The notes: generated by a model from the sequence alone, not told the origin. A DNA stretch of 64,000 nucleotides from SZUA-547 sp963669315 (GCA_963669315.1 OY770021.1:2232001-2296000), one strand, 5' to 3'; shown: positions 44,264 to 52,547, numbered from the stretch's first letter. Numbers and translations are program-made.

Positions 44264-44506
44264 CTATTTGCTGGGCTTCTCAAATCGGACGCCCACGCCT
44301 CCTCCGTTCTCGGGGATGAAGACGACGCCCGCAACTGAGAATGCTTCGACTAACGCCTTCTCGTTCATTGCAATAAGGCGCTTTGTCCGCCCGGATTCAA
44401 ACGCCCGAATTGTGTCGTGAGATAGCCCGGATTTTTCTGCCAAATCAGCAGACTTCCAGCCTAGAAGCGTGCGCGCCGCCTTTGACAGAGTGCCTGTTAT
44501 CTCCAC
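44264..44506 (-). CDS. XRE-family HTH repressor
   Basis: An 80-residue protein consisting of one lambda-Cro/CI type HTH (ARTLLGWKSADLAEKSGLSH, DTIRAFESGRTKRL) and a short C-terminal strand motif FIPENGGGVGVRF common in prophage- and island-borne XRE proteins. It is transcribed away from the small Tat-protein operon. The gap between the two starts (44507-44613) holds three inverted repeats and a sigma70 promoter, so it likely represses that operon and itself. Confidence 0.75.
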   Translation of the reverse strand: MEITGTLSKAARTLLGWKSADLAEKSGLSHDTIRAFESGRTKRLIAMNEKALVEAFSVAGVVFIPENGGGVGVRFEKPSK

Positions 44507-44523
44507 ATCAACCCCACATTCCT

Positions 44524-44590
44524 ACACACAGTGTGTTGACACATGGTGTGTATGCATCTATATCATCATGTGTAAGGTAACACACAGGGC
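44524..44590 (+). promoter_or_regulatory. sigma70 promoter with overlapping XRE-type operators
   Basis: TTGACA (44536-44541), a 17-base spacer and TATATC (44559-44564) form a near-consensus promoter. ACACACAGTGTGT (44524-44536) overlaps the -35 box. ACACATGGTGTGT (44539-44551) lies in the spacer region, and a TGTGT...ACACA pair follows the -10 box. The repeated ACACA/TGTGT half-sites suggest repression by the divergent XRE protein. Confidence 0.65.
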
Positions 44591-44613
44591 GCATCAAACA
44601 AGGGGTGGCCGCG

Positions 44614-44880
44614 ATGTTCAACAAGAGCGAAATCATGAAGCGGGCATGGGAGATTGTTCGCAAAGCAGACGTGAGGCGCTACGGTCTCCGGCTCATTCTT
44701 CGCAATGCGTTGCGCACGGCGTGGCATGAAGCGAAGCAGCGTGTTGCCGACGAGGCCCGGCTGCACGCGCCCAAGGTGGCGCTGACGGCGGCTCAGGTCG
44801 AACTGGAGCGCCTGCACAACAAGACGCGCTGGACCCCTGTTGACTATTGCAGAGCCAAGAGCCTGCAGAGGGCGGCGTGA
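44614..44880 (+). CDS. small basic protein, first gene of the Tat-protein operon
   Basis: The 88-residue product starts MFNKSEIMKRAWEIVRKADV, a beginning shared by small proteins in phage and plasmid regions. It is basic and helical with no export signal; it could bind nucleic acid. ATG 44614 follows GGGGTGG; GTG 44605 is an alternative. The stop overlaps the next start (TGATG). Confidence 0.55.
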   Translation: MFNKSEIMKRAWEIVRKADVRRYGLRLILRNALRTAWHEAKQRVADEARLHAPKVALTAAQVELERLHNKTRWTPVDYCRAKSLQRAA

Positions 44881-45317
44881 TGGACCGGAGAGCATTCATT
44901 TCCCGCGCCGCCGTTTCGGCCTCCGCTACCGCGCTTGCCGCAAGCTCCGCAGCCGCGATGGGCTCATGTACCGACGATACTGCTGTTATGGCGGTTCAGG
45001 AGTGGCTGGCGGCTATGGAGGCGGCCAGACATTACCGCCCGCCGAGTGACATGGATTGGGAAGATGACCCGAAGGCGGTTGCGCTAGATCGGGCGAAAGA
45101 AGCGGCCTATCGCCAGATGGCGCGCACCCAGCCGACGACTATGGCGGGAATGGCCGCGCTGGTCCGCGCGCATTTCTTCTGCGAGGCGACGTATTGCGCT
45201 GGCGGCACTCACGTAGAGTTCGATCACGCCGACACATGGAACTGGAAGAGTCTTTCGGTGTGGGAGGACAATCGGGACCGGCTGCTGGTCGAGACGATGC
45301 TGGGGGCGACGTCATGA
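44880..45317 (+). CDS. Tat-signal small protein A
   Basis: A 145-residue product with a twin-arginine leader, MDRRAFISRAAVSASATALA. The mature part has MAVQEWLAAMEAARHYRPPS and Cys residues near ATYCAGGTHVEFDH. No known enzyme domain is recognised. It overlaps the preceding and following genes by one and four bases, so it is translationally coupled. Similar operons of tiny Tat-leader proteins occur in phage-like islands. Whether they are really exported is unknown. Confidence 0.6.
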   Translation: MDRRAFISRAAVSASATALAASSAAAMGSCTDDTAVMAVQEWLAAMEAARHYRPPSDMDWEDDPKAVALDRAKEAAYRQMARTQPTTMAGMAALVRAHFFCEATYCAGGTHVEFDHADTWNWKSLSVWEDNRDRLLVETMLGATS

Positions 45318-45589
45318 GCAAGCCGAAATCATTTGCCGAAGCCGCGACCGAGTTGGATGACCAGATCCTTCGGGCCAAAGCGATGGTCAACATCATGGTG
45401 CGGATGGTTCACGAGAACGGCGAGGTCATCAGCACAGAGGAAGGCCACGACGACATGCTGCAACTGATGTCAGCTGTTTGGGACGCCATCCACGAGATGC
45501 CCCAAACCTCAGAGGACCTCTGGGCGGCGCATCGAGTGGTCAAGGCGCAGCTAGAGCTAACGCAGGAGGGTCGCAATGAAGCGGCGTGA
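45314..45589 (+). CDS. small cytoplasmic protein of the Tat-protein operon
   Basis: The 91-residue acidic helical protein starts MSKPKSFAEAATELDDQILR (ATGA overlap with the previous stop) and contains MLQLMSAVWDAIHEMPQTSE. No signal peptide, no membrane helix and no recognised motif. Its end overlaps the next gene by 14 bases. Possibly a partner or chaperone of the exported proteins, but this is only a positional guess. Confidence 0.55.
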   Translation: MSKPKSFAEAATELDDQILRAKAMVNIMVRMVHENGEVISTEEGHDDMLQLMSAVWDAIHEMPQTSEDLWAAHRVVKAQLELTQEGRNEAA

Positions 45590-45992
45590 GTTCCTGAAAA
45601 ACACTGCTCTCGCGTCAGCTGCAGCTCTTCCGGCATCTTCAGCGCTGGCGGCGGCTGAAGCGTCCCTGCAAGGCGACACACCCATTCTGCGCCTCTTCCA
45701 CAAGCACCAGGCGCTCACAAACGATGCGGAGCAGTACATCATTGATCACCCGGAGGGGGATGACGAGGAACTGGAGCAGTTGTTCTACCAACAGATTGGC
45801 GCGATTGAGGCCGAAATGATGGCGCTCCCCAGCACATGCGCGGCGGACTTTGCGGCCAAGACAATCGTCGATACCGCCAAAGGGGGCTGCTTCAGCGAAT
45901 GGGAAACCGGCCGCTTGTGGCATGAAGCCAGGGCGCTCGTTGGCGCTCCGTTATCTACCGATCCCATGGGGTCTCACAATGAGACGGCGTGA
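45576..45992 (+). CDS. Tat-signal small protein B
   Basis: A 138-residue protein with a Tat leader MKRREFLKNTALASAAALPA and AxA cleavage region. The mature part has ILRLFHKHQALTNDAEQYI and the motif MALPSTCAADFAAKTIVDT, which recurs in hypothetical proteins of alphaproteobacterial phages and islands as I recall. A GGAGG ribosome site precedes ATG 45576. The stop overlaps the next gene by 14 bases. Confidence 0.6.
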   Translation: MKRREFLKNTALASAAALPASSALAAAEASLQGDTPILRLFHKHQALTNDAEQYIIDHPEGDDEELEQLFYQQIGAIEAEMMALPSTCAADFAAKTIVDTAKGGCFSEWETGRLWHEARALVGAPLSTDPMGSHNETA

Positions 45993-46470
45993 CTTCCTCA
46001 AGGCGTCGGCTCCGGCCCTCGCGTTGCCCGCTCTCTGCGCCACTGACAGCATCGCTGAGCCGTATCCGACCGAACTGACCATAGAGCGCGTCAAAGAGAG
46101 CGACCTGTGGCTGAGGGGCGTCCGAGAGGGCGATCTGGTGGTTGTTCACAGGGAGCCAGGCTACCGGGCGGACAGCACATATCTCGATCCTAACGGCGTC
46201 GCCGTGCGCGCCCAACACACCGTCATCAACGGCATTCGGGTCTTCATTGATCCTGAGCTAACAGACGATGGTAGCCACAACATTGACGTCATCGCCGAAG
46301 GCCTCAGCAAGGATGAGTTCGCCGCCGCCGGTTATCGCTATATCGAGGCGGTGTTCTACCAGCTGGAAAGCGGTCGCTGGATGCAGGGGAGCATGCATCG
46401 CTTTGACGACGAGGTCGTGATTGTCGAGCATATGGACGCCGAGACGTTCTACGCGTCGAGCCAGATTTGA
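45979..46470 (+). CDS. Tat-signal small protein C
   Basis: The 163-residue product has the third Tat leader of the operon, MRRRDFLKASAPALALPALC. The mature domain is mostly beta (LWLRGVREGDLVVVHREPGY, TVINGIRVFIDPEL) with a C-terminal YRYIEAVFYQLESGRWMQG. Family not recognised. The operon ends here; about 190 bases without a gene follow, apart from a 16-codon frame at 46494. Confidence 0.55.
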   Translation: MRRRDFLKASAPALALPALCATDSIAEPYPTELTIERVKESDLWLRGVREGDLVVVHREPGYRADSTYLDPNGVAVRAQHTVINGIRVFIDPELTDDGSHNIDVIAEGLSKDEFAAAGYRYIEAVFYQLESGRWMQGSMHRFDDEVVIVEHMDAETFYASSQI

Positions 46471-46657
46471 AGGGGCGGGACGCAACGGCGGCTCGTGAGC
46501 AAAGCAGACATGATCGAAATTCGCCGAGCGGCGGCTGAGCGCCAGTAGCCGCTATGTGGCGTGAGAGGTCTGAACGGCTCCTCAGCGGTTCAAAACGGTC
46601 ATCTGAGTAGTTCGGTCAAATGACCGGAGCTAACCCTAAAGCGGACACACAGCTATT

Positions 46658-47695
46658 CTAGCGACCCCAGTGTCGCTCGAAAAAGGCGATCATGTCGCGC
46701 CAAGCAACCCGCGCCTCCGGTATTGTGGGGTCGGGCAATTCCTGGAATACATGCCACATGCCCTCATAGACAATTAGCTGGTTAGCGATCCCCGCATCCA
46801 ACAACTTGCGCTGAACGCGAACTGAGTTGCTGAGGAATAGGTCGCGAGTGCCAGACGAGATGTAGGAGGGCGGAAACCCTTTGCTAAAGTCAGCATAGAC
46901 AGGCGAGATGCTCGGGTCTTTTAAGTCCTGATCACGGCCATATGTTTTTGCGCTATCGACCAGATTTCCCTCGTAGTGGAGAATAAGATCGTCACCTTCA
47001 TTGATAGTGTACGAGTCGCCGGTCTTCGTAATATCCGCCCAGGGCGAAATCAGACCCAGCACGGCCGGCATTGGCAGCCCGTCATCTCGAATCTTTAGTA
47101 TGGCTGACATCAAGACTCCGCCTCCCGCGGAGTCTCCATACATCGCAATGCGCGACGGCGAATAATCCTCAAGGATTTCCTTATAGACGGCGATGACCCG
47201 ATCGCGAGACGCAGGGTGGGGTTCTTGCCATGCCAACGGGTATCGGATCGCAATGAGTTTCGTACGCGCGAAGTGTGCTGCAGGTAAACTTGCGACCAAT
47301 GTCGATTCCGGGCTGAAGAAGGTGTGCGCACCTCCGTGGACATAAAGGATTATCCGAGCATCATTTTCCGTGTCATAGGAATCGGGAATGAGGACCAGAT
47401 GATCAGCCCCGTCCATTTCGATCTTTTCAATTTCGGCGGGATAGAGGGATTTCGCCGCCGCTGTAGCATCGTCCCACGATTTCTCATTTTCGTCCCAAGC
47501 GCTCTGCCAAACCTCCCTCGAGTCCTCAAAGCGAATTCCGGGTTTCGAACCGATTGCTAGCTCACGAATTAGAGCCTGCGCCCCTTCGCTAACAGTCGAC
47601 GGGACGAATTTGTCAGCGGCTTGAGCTGCGTTGCAGCAAAGCAGAGCAGCGAACGCGAGTACTAGGCCATCGAACCAATCATATCCTAGCTTCAT
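46658..47695 (-). CDS. secreted alpha/beta hydrolase (HSL/GDxG type)
   Basis: A 345-residue esterase or lipase-like protein with a signal peptide (residues about 1-26, ending NAAQA). It has the HSL-family oxyanion motif ILYVHGGAHTFF, the nucleophile in MYGDSAGGGVLMS (GDSAG), the acid in SSGTRDLFLSNS and the His in YEGMWHVFQELP. All catalytic residues are visible. The substrate is unknown but likely a short-chain ester. The start at ATG 47695 is preferred over an upstream ATG at 47731 because the signal peptide then starts properly. Alone in its orientation. Confidence 0.8.
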   Translation of the reverse strand: MKLGYDWFDGLVLAFAALLCCNAAQAADKFVPSTVSEGAQALIRELAIGSKPGIRFEDSREVWQSAWDENEKSWDDATAAAKSLYPAEIEKIEMDGADHLVLIPDSYDTENDARIILYVHGGAHTFFSPESTLVASLPAAHFARTKLIAIRYPLAWQEPHPASRDRVIAVYKEILEDYSPSRIAMYGDSAGGGVLMSAILKIRDDGLPMPAVLGLISPWADITKTGDSYTINEGDDLILHYEGNLVDSAKTYGRDQDLKDPSISPVYADFSKGFPPSYISSGTRDLFLSNSVRVQRKLLDAGIANQLIVYEGMWHVFQELPDPTIPEARVAWRDMIAFFERHWGR

Positions 47696-47891
47696 GTCGC
47701 TTTGCTCCTCTCCAAAATTGGTCGTCCACAAAAGGCGGGTTACTGCGCTAACGGGAAAATCTGCGCGGGATCATAGTCATAATAGTCGGAGAATGAATAG
47801 AATAGTTCAGCTAGGTCGAGCGCGGTTTCAGCACTACAGTTCGCGGGCGTCTCGGCGCGCTCGACTCGATTAAATACGCAGCAGGTTCGTT

Positions 47892-48845
47892 ATGTCCGCT
47901 AAAGCAGAGTTGGCCTCACCTCACTCCGAGCAGCGCGCATTGGCTATCAGTAAATGGGGAAATCTCTTCATGGCGGCGGCAGGCGTTCTGGCGGCTTGGC
48001 TGTCCAACTCTACCGCCGTGCTAATGGATGGCCTCTTCTCGCTGATCGGTTTCTCCTCCGCCATCCTTGGCGCGCGGATTAGTGCGCGGCTAGCGCACGC
48101 GCCGGATCGATTTCGGCCAATTGGCTATGCGGCGGACGAAGCTATTTATCAGACTTTCCGCGCTCTCTCTTTGCTGGGGCTTATCTTGTTCGCCTTCTTC
48201 GGCGCGGTCATCAAGATCGCTGATTACGCGCAGGGCGGTGAGGTCACGCCGTTAAACTATGCAACGCTCTATGTGTATTTTCCGGTCGTGTCCGCAGTCT
48301 GTTTCGGTTTAGCCCTGACCCACCTCGCCGCCTGGCGGAAATCCGGCCGGACTAGCGCAATGCTGCGGATGGAGGCGAAGGCGAGCGCGTTCGATGGCGT
48401 CATGACGCTGGCGGCGGGCGCAGGGCTTGCGGTGTTTCCCTTCCTTGCCGGCACCTCGCTGGGCTGGATTTCACCGATCGGCGATTCGATCGTCGTGATT
48501 GTTCTCTGCAGCATGGCGGTCGGGCGGTATTATTCCGACTTTACGGAGGGCGTCGGCGAACTCGCTGGGGCCAGCGCAGCCCCAGAGAAAGTCAGGCGGG
48601 CGAAAATCGATGCATTGCAGGTCATCCATGAGTTCGGCGGCAAGCTCATCGACTTCTCGGTGATCAAGCTGGGTCGCACCGCATACGTCCAAGTCTATCT
48701 TGATCCAGAACGTCCTATCACGGCGGACTTGGTGGATGATCTGACTCGCAAGCTCGATGCTGTGATTTCACAATCCGCCGGCAATGCTATTTCTACAGTA
48801 CTGATTTCGCGGCATGGACGAAACTTTGGACGTACAAGTGATTGA
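47892..48845 (+). CDS. cation diffusion facilitator (CDF) family transporter
   Basis: The 317-residue protein has the CDF fold: about six helices with NSTAVLMDGLFSLIGFSSAI (metal-site Asp) and ASAFDGVMTLAAGAG in helix V, followed by a C-terminal cytoplasmic domain (residues about 215-310) ending AGNAISTVLISRHGR. It exports Zn2+, Co2+, Fe2+ or Mn2+ in exchange for protons. The Asp in helix II and the one in helix V are present, but His partners are not obvious, so the metal is open. Confidence 0.75.
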   Translation: MSAKAELASPHSEQRALAISKWGNLFMAAAGVLAAWLSNSTAVLMDGLFSLIGFSSAILGARISARLAHAPDRFRPIGYAADEAIYQTFRALSLLGLILFAFFGAVIKIADYAQGGEVTPLNYATLYVYFPVVSAVCFGLALTHLAAWRKSGRTSAMLRMEAKASAFDGVMTLAAGAGLAVFPFLAGTSLGWISPIGDSIVVIVLCSMAVGRYYSDFTEGVGELAGASAAPEKVRRAKIDALQVIHEFGGKLIDFSVIKLGRTAYVQVYLDPERPITADLVDDLTRKLDAVISQSAGNAISTVLISRHGRNFGRTSD

Positions 48846-49224
48846 TGTCGGCTTCGAGCGCTCAGCCATCATTATGTAGTCCGCCGATCACGTCCGCAAA
48901 AGCTCGAAGCCGTCGTTTTCTGCGGCACGGATATCCTCTGCGAAAGCTGCCTACGCTGGCGATGCGCGATCTGTCCAAAGTTTGAGTTTCACGGGAAATT
49001 CAACGGACGATCTTTGCCTCGGTCTTCAAAAAATTGCCCCCCTCTACCCCCTTATCAGAACGTAGTCGGGGTTTGCTCACTAAATAACACGATAAGACAT
49101 TGATTTTATTGGTGCCGGCTGAGGGACTTGAACCCCCGGCCCCCTGATTACAAAACCTGTTTCTTTTCAACGACTTCAACGGCTTAGGGCGGGTCGCCCC
49201 AAAATTTTCCCAGAGCCTTCCGAT
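48846..49224. other. intergenic stretch holding a tRNA fragment
   Basis: Apart from the tRNA-Thr 3' fragment at 49110-49155, no gene is seen. The 49040-49109 part is AT-rich and includes a C-run (CCCCCCTCTACCCCC). Confidence 0.5.
49110..49155 (-). other. 3' part of tRNA-Thr(UGU), probable attachment site
   Basis: The reverse strand reads TTTGTAATCAGG (anticodon loop, UGU), then a T-arm GGGGGTTCAAGTCCC and the acceptor end AGCCGGCACCA, including CCA. The 5' half, with D-arm and anticodon 5' stem, is absent. Such 3' tRNA ends are the usual core sites where genomic islands integrate. The complete tRNA gene must lie elsewhere. Confidence 0.65.
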
Positions 49225-50169
49225 TTATGCGGTCGCCTCGATCCCTTTCAGCGCCTTGCGCCACGCCGGGCCTCGCGAACGCGCATCCTCCAGCGCCTCT
49301 TCGATGTAGTTGGGGCTGTCGCTGGACAGCGCCTCCATGATCACTTCGGCCTGACGCCGGTCCTTGCGCGCCTTGTCGCGGTCGCGCTTGGGGTCGGCGG
49401 CGACAATCAGCTTATGCACGGCGTAGCGCGCCGGGTCGGGCACTGTGGCGAGGACGCCCCCTTGGTAGAGGACGGGTACGCGAATGGGGTCGACCAGAAG
49501 GTAGTCGAGAAACCGCATTGGCTGGGCCCAGACGCCGAGCTTCTCGATCTGTGGCCGGCCCCGCCTCTTGCGGCCGGCGTCGGGCGTCAGGAAATCCACC
49601 AGCAGCTCGCCCTTGCCCCAGCGCCATGGGCACGCCTGCGGGTCCATCGACTGCTGCTCGGGGGCGTAGCCCATGCCTTCCAGAATGCCCGGCAGGGAGG
49701 GATCCGTGGCGGCGACGTTGATCAGGCGACCCATGGCGAAATCGACATCCAGCGTCGCGTTGGCCTCCGAGAGTCGCACGCCCAGCTCTCCCTCGTAGCA
49801 GCGGAAGGCGTGGGTGCCGATCATCAGCGCGCCCCTGTCGAACACGCCAGCGCGGGCGAAGCTCAGGACGACTGCGCCAATGGCCCGCTCGGGGAAGAGG
49901 CAGCCCTGACCCACGAGGCCGCGCACGAGATTACGCGCCGCATTTTGCAGATCCTTGCTGCGCGCGGCGCGCTCCCTGATCTCCTCGCTGTCCGGGCCTA
50001 AGGCTTTTTGGACGACCTTGTCGCCAACGCGAACTTGGTCGTAGAGGTAGGTCTTACCCTTCACGGTTTTCTCGCCAAGCGATCCGCGTACGTCCGTGCC
50101 CTCGATCTGGATGAGCAGGCGTCTCAGGTCGGAAAACATCGTTTGAGCTTGAAGGGGCAGGGGTTCCAT
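49225..50169 (-). CDS. GSU2403-type nucleotidyltransferase-fold protein
   Basis: The 314-residue protein has a DNA-polymerase-beta-like nucleotidyltransferase core suggested by LMIGTHAFRCYEGELGVRLS and TLDVDFAMGRL (paired Asp). The N-terminal half is helical and basic (DLRRLLIQIEGTDVRGSLG). The C-terminal part has RYAVHKLIVAADPKRDRDKA, a Lys/Arg/Asp-rich motif of this family. Enzymes of this fold include toxin-like nucleotidyltransferases. The gene lies beside the tRNA fragment and behind twin palindromes, so it may belong to an island-borne defence or addiction module; no antitoxin is recognised. Confidence 0.6.
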   Translation of the reverse strand: MEPLPLQAQTMFSDLRRLLIQIEGTDVRGSLGEKTVKGKTYLYDQVRVGDKVVQKALGPDSEEIRERAARSKDLQNAARNLVRGLVGQGCLFPERAIGAVVLSFARAGVFDRGALMIGTHAFRCYEGELGVRLSEANATLDVDFAMGRLINVAATDPSLPGILEGMGYAPEQQSMDPQACPWRWGKGELLVDFLTPDAGRKRRGRPQIEKLGVWAQPMRFLDYLLVDPIRVPVLYQGGVLATVPDPARYAVHKLIVAADPKRDRDKARKDRRQAEVIMEALSSDSPNYIEEALEDARSRGPAWRKALKGIEATA

Positions 50170-50180
50170 TAGCGCCTCGT

Positions 50181-50257
50181 TATACTACACAGAGATCCTA
50201 TGTAGTATAACCCCGGGCCCACGTCAATTATACTACACAGAGATCTTGTGTAGTATA
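50181..50257 (-). promoter_or_regulatory. two 29-bp palindromes upstream of the nucleotidyltransferase gene
   Basis: Sites at 50181-50209 and 50229-50257 share the arms TATACTACACA and (T)GTGTAGTATA around GAGATC. The second is near perfect; the first has two mismatches. They are 48 bases apart and bracket a possible promoter on the minus strand (TTGACG near 50224). Likely operators for a dimeric repressor. Confidence 0.55.
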
Positions 50258-50392
50258 AAATTCCGCCGGTTAATGATCCGGCGACGGCGGGGTAAGATAT
50301 GTGAGACAGGCCAAGGCGCCCATGATCATAGCGCCCATCATGGGTATGGCGCCCGCCGCCCCAGAGATGATCATCATCATGCTGATCAGGCG

Positions 50393-50926
50393 TTATCCGA
50401 GGACGTCGTTTGCGGCCTCCTCCTCGCCGTCCTCTATGGGCGTGACGTCCACGATGTCCTTCGGCTGGCGGCTGCCCCCCTGCTGGTACTCGGGCAAATT
50501 CACGCTTTCGTAGACGCTTTTCAGAATACCCTCGAAGCCCTCCGGGGTCAGGCGGCCATCGTTCGCCCGCCCCTCGTCCCGCGTGGCGTCCCTGGGCTGC
50601 ACCGGCTTGCCGTACGCCCTCGATATGGCCATTTCGAGCGCGGTGAACTGCTCCTTCTGACCCAGCCACCCATCTTTTCCGAAGGCCGTCTTGTCGGTGA
50701 TGATCCGGTGGAGCTGGCGCATGGCTTCGTCGCCCGTGTCGCGCTTCAGCTTTTTCATCATTTCCGTCATGCGACGCTTGCCAGTCGGATTTAAGCCGCG
50801 CCCGCCGGCGACCACGCGGCCCTTATCGTCGCGTGTCGCGCCTGCGCTCGGATCCAGCGCCGGGTCATATGGGATTAATTTTCCGTCGGGCGCGCGGCTG
50901 AATTTCGCTGATTTCCGTCTGGGCAT
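50393..50926 (-). CDS. small DUF5681-like protein (terminase-small-subunit-like or DNA-binding)
   Basis: A 177-residue hydrophilic protein with the N-terminal RGLNPTGKRRM stretch typical of DUF5681/phage GNPKG-type proteins, then a helical region MKKLKRDTGDEAMRQLHRII and an acidic C-terminal tail (TPIEDGEEEAANDV). ATG 50926 has GAGAGG upstream; a longer frame from 50989 is unlikely. Members are found in phage and island contexts. It precedes the nucleotidyltransferase gene with the palindromes between them. Confidence 0.5.
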   Translation of the reverse strand: MPRRKSAKFSRAPDGKLIPYDPALDPSAGATRDDKGRVVAGGRGLNPTGKRRMTEMMKKLKRDTGDEAMRQLHRIITDKTAFGKDGWLGQKEQFTALEMAISRAYGKPVQPRDATRDEGRANDGRLTPEGFEGILKSVYESVNLPEYQQGGSRQPKDIVDVTPIEDGEEEAANDVLG

Positions 50927-50989
50927 CGTCACCTCTCCATTCACGCTCGCCTTACGGCGAAGCCTAACGCGGCGCGGCGCTAAACACAA

Positions 50990-51319
50990 AAGCGCCAGGC
51001 GGCGCGGGCCGGTCGGCGCTTGCCCAGCCTTCTATGCTCGCGCCTTCCGAATTGCGTCCAGGGGGTGAGAGCGAACGCAGGCTAAACCGCACCTCATCGA
51101 AGCAACGAACCTCCCGTCGCAATGCGCTAGCAGTTGCCGTGCTGGAATAATTATTCACTATACTGATACACATGCGCTCCCCAAATGATGCTGCTAGTTT
51201 CGCGTCGCTTGAGTATTGCGGCGCAACGAGGCGAGCGCCTCCGCACACGCCGCGCAATGAAAATGCAGGCTCCGCTGTTTCGAAGAACAGGCGGCGTCGC
51301 GACGTGACTTGGAGGAAAG
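50990..51319. other. no gene; contains the promoter and operator of the sugar operon
   Basis: No credible coding frame is seen. A promoter-like pair, TTGCCG (51134-51139) and TATACT (51159-51164), 19 bases apart, carries the operator listed next. Confidence 0.5.
51145..51156. promoter_or_regulatory. operator palindrome GAATAATTATTC of the sugar operon
   Basis: A perfect 12-bp palindrome placed between the -35 and -10 boxes of the operon. It shares GAATA-TTATTCA with the site at 62042-62057 upstream of glucokinase. Position and match fit a repressor operator, most simply for the SorC-type regulator at 59930. Confidence 0.6.
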
Positions 51320-52378
51320 ATGTCGCTCATTTCGAAACTCACCCGTGGGTCGATTTTGCTCGCCGCTTCGGCTGTAGCGTCGGCCTCGATCATCGGGACG
51401 GCGTCCGCTGACGACGTCAAAATCGGCTTCCTGCTGAAGACCATGCAGGAAGAGCGGTACAAGCGCGATCGCGCGGCGTTCGAGGCCAAGGCCGAAGAGC
51501 TTGGCGCCGAGGTCATCTTCGATTCTGCCAATAACGACGAACTGACCCAACTCGCCAAATTCGAGAATATGCTGGCCAAAGGCGCCAGCGTTATCGTCCT
51601 GCAGCCAGTCAACACCGGCACCGCCGGCAGCATGGTCAGCATGGCCAACAGCGAAGGCGTCAAGGTTGTCGGCTACGACTCGATGCTCGTCGATGGGCCG
51701 CTGGACGCGATGGTGATGCAGGACAGCTGGGCCGTCGGACGTCTTCAGGGCGAAGCCATGGTCGAATGGCTGAAAGCCAAGAATGGCGATGTGGCCGGCA
51801 AGGTTGCGCTGATTTCCGGTCAGCCGGGCGATTCCAACGCCATCGCGATGAGCAGCGGCGTGCTGGAGATCGTTGAAGCCAATCCGGGGCTGGAGCTGGT
51901 CACCAATCAGGGGCATGAGGGCTGGTCTTCTGAAAAAGCGATGGCGACGGCCGAGAACACGCTGACGTCGAACGACAACGCCATCGACGCGTTCATCGCC
52001 AACAACAGCGGCATGGCGCGAGGCGTCATCGCGGCGCTTGAAGCGCAGGGTCTCGCCTCAGCCGACAAGGTTTTCGTGGCGGGATCGGACGCCGACCTGG
52101 CAAACATCCAGTATGTCGCGCAGGGCAAGCAGGCGGTCGAAATCTGGAAGCAGATCGACCCCCTGGCCGAGACTGCGGTCGAGGTCGCCTTCAAGCTGGC
52201 GTCCGATCCTGACGGCGCGCCGGCGGAGATCCTCGAAGTCGATAAGGTCATCAACAATGGCTACGCGGATGTTCCGACGATCGTGACGCCGATCACGATG
52301 GTGAACAAGCAGAACCTCGACGACACCATCATCGCCGGCGGCTTCTACACCCGCGACGAAGTGTACGGCGGCAACTGA
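51320..52378 (+). CDS. sugar-binding periplasmic protein 1 (XylF/RbsB type)
   Basis: The 352-residue protein has a signal peptide (residues 1-30, ending GTASA) and a type I periplasmic fold of the Peripla_BP_4 group: VKIGFLLKTMQEERYKRDRA, VIVLQPVNTGTAGSMVSMA, VVGYDSMLVDGPLDAMVMQD, FVAGSDADLANIQYVAQGKQ. GGAGGA precedes ATG 51320. It resembles xylose-binding XylF, but the operon content (GH65 phosphorylase) points to an alpha-glucoside. A strong hairpin at 52421-52446 separates it from the ATPase, giving extra binding protein. Confidence 0.85.
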   Translation: MSLISKLTRGSILLAASAVASASIIGTASADDVKIGFLLKTMQEERYKRDRAAFEAKAEELGAEVIFDSANNDELTQLAKFENMLAKGASVIVLQPVNTGTAGSMVSMANSEGVKVVGYDSMLVDGPLDAMVMQDSWAVGRLQGEAMVEWLKAKNGDVAGKVALISGQPGDSNAIAMSSGVLEIVEANPGLELVTNQGHEGWSSEKAMATAENTLTSNDNAIDAFIANNSGMARGVIAALEAQGLASADKVFVAGSDADLANIQYVAQGKQAVEIWKQIDPLAETAVEVAFKLASDPDGAPAEILEVDKVINNGYADVPTIVTPITMVNKQNLDDTIIAGGFYTRDEVYGGN

Positions 52379-52420
52379 TCCTTCCCTGACCCTGCCGCCT
52401 GGAGGGCGGCGTGAAACATG

Positions 52421-52446
52421 GTCCGGCGTCCTAATCTGCGCCGGAC
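52421..52446 (+). terminator. intercistronic hairpin after the binding protein gene
   Basis: Arms GTCCGGCG and CGCCGGAC around a 10-base loop, with a smaller CCGCC/GGCGG hairpin just before. Without a T-run it probably stabilises or attenuates rather than stops transcription, favouring binding-protein yield. Confidence 0.6.
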
Positions 52447-52547
52447 CGGTCTCCTGCCCCCTTCAATTCCGTTTCCGGAGGCTCGCGCCGCGGAGATTCC
52501 GGTTCGCGCGTTCAAACGAAACCCACACAGCCGAATAGGAACAAGAC

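Noticed and set aside
49110..49155. Functional tRNA-Thr gene
   Set aside because: Only anticodon loop, T-arm and acceptor end are present; D-arm and 5' acceptor strand are missing.
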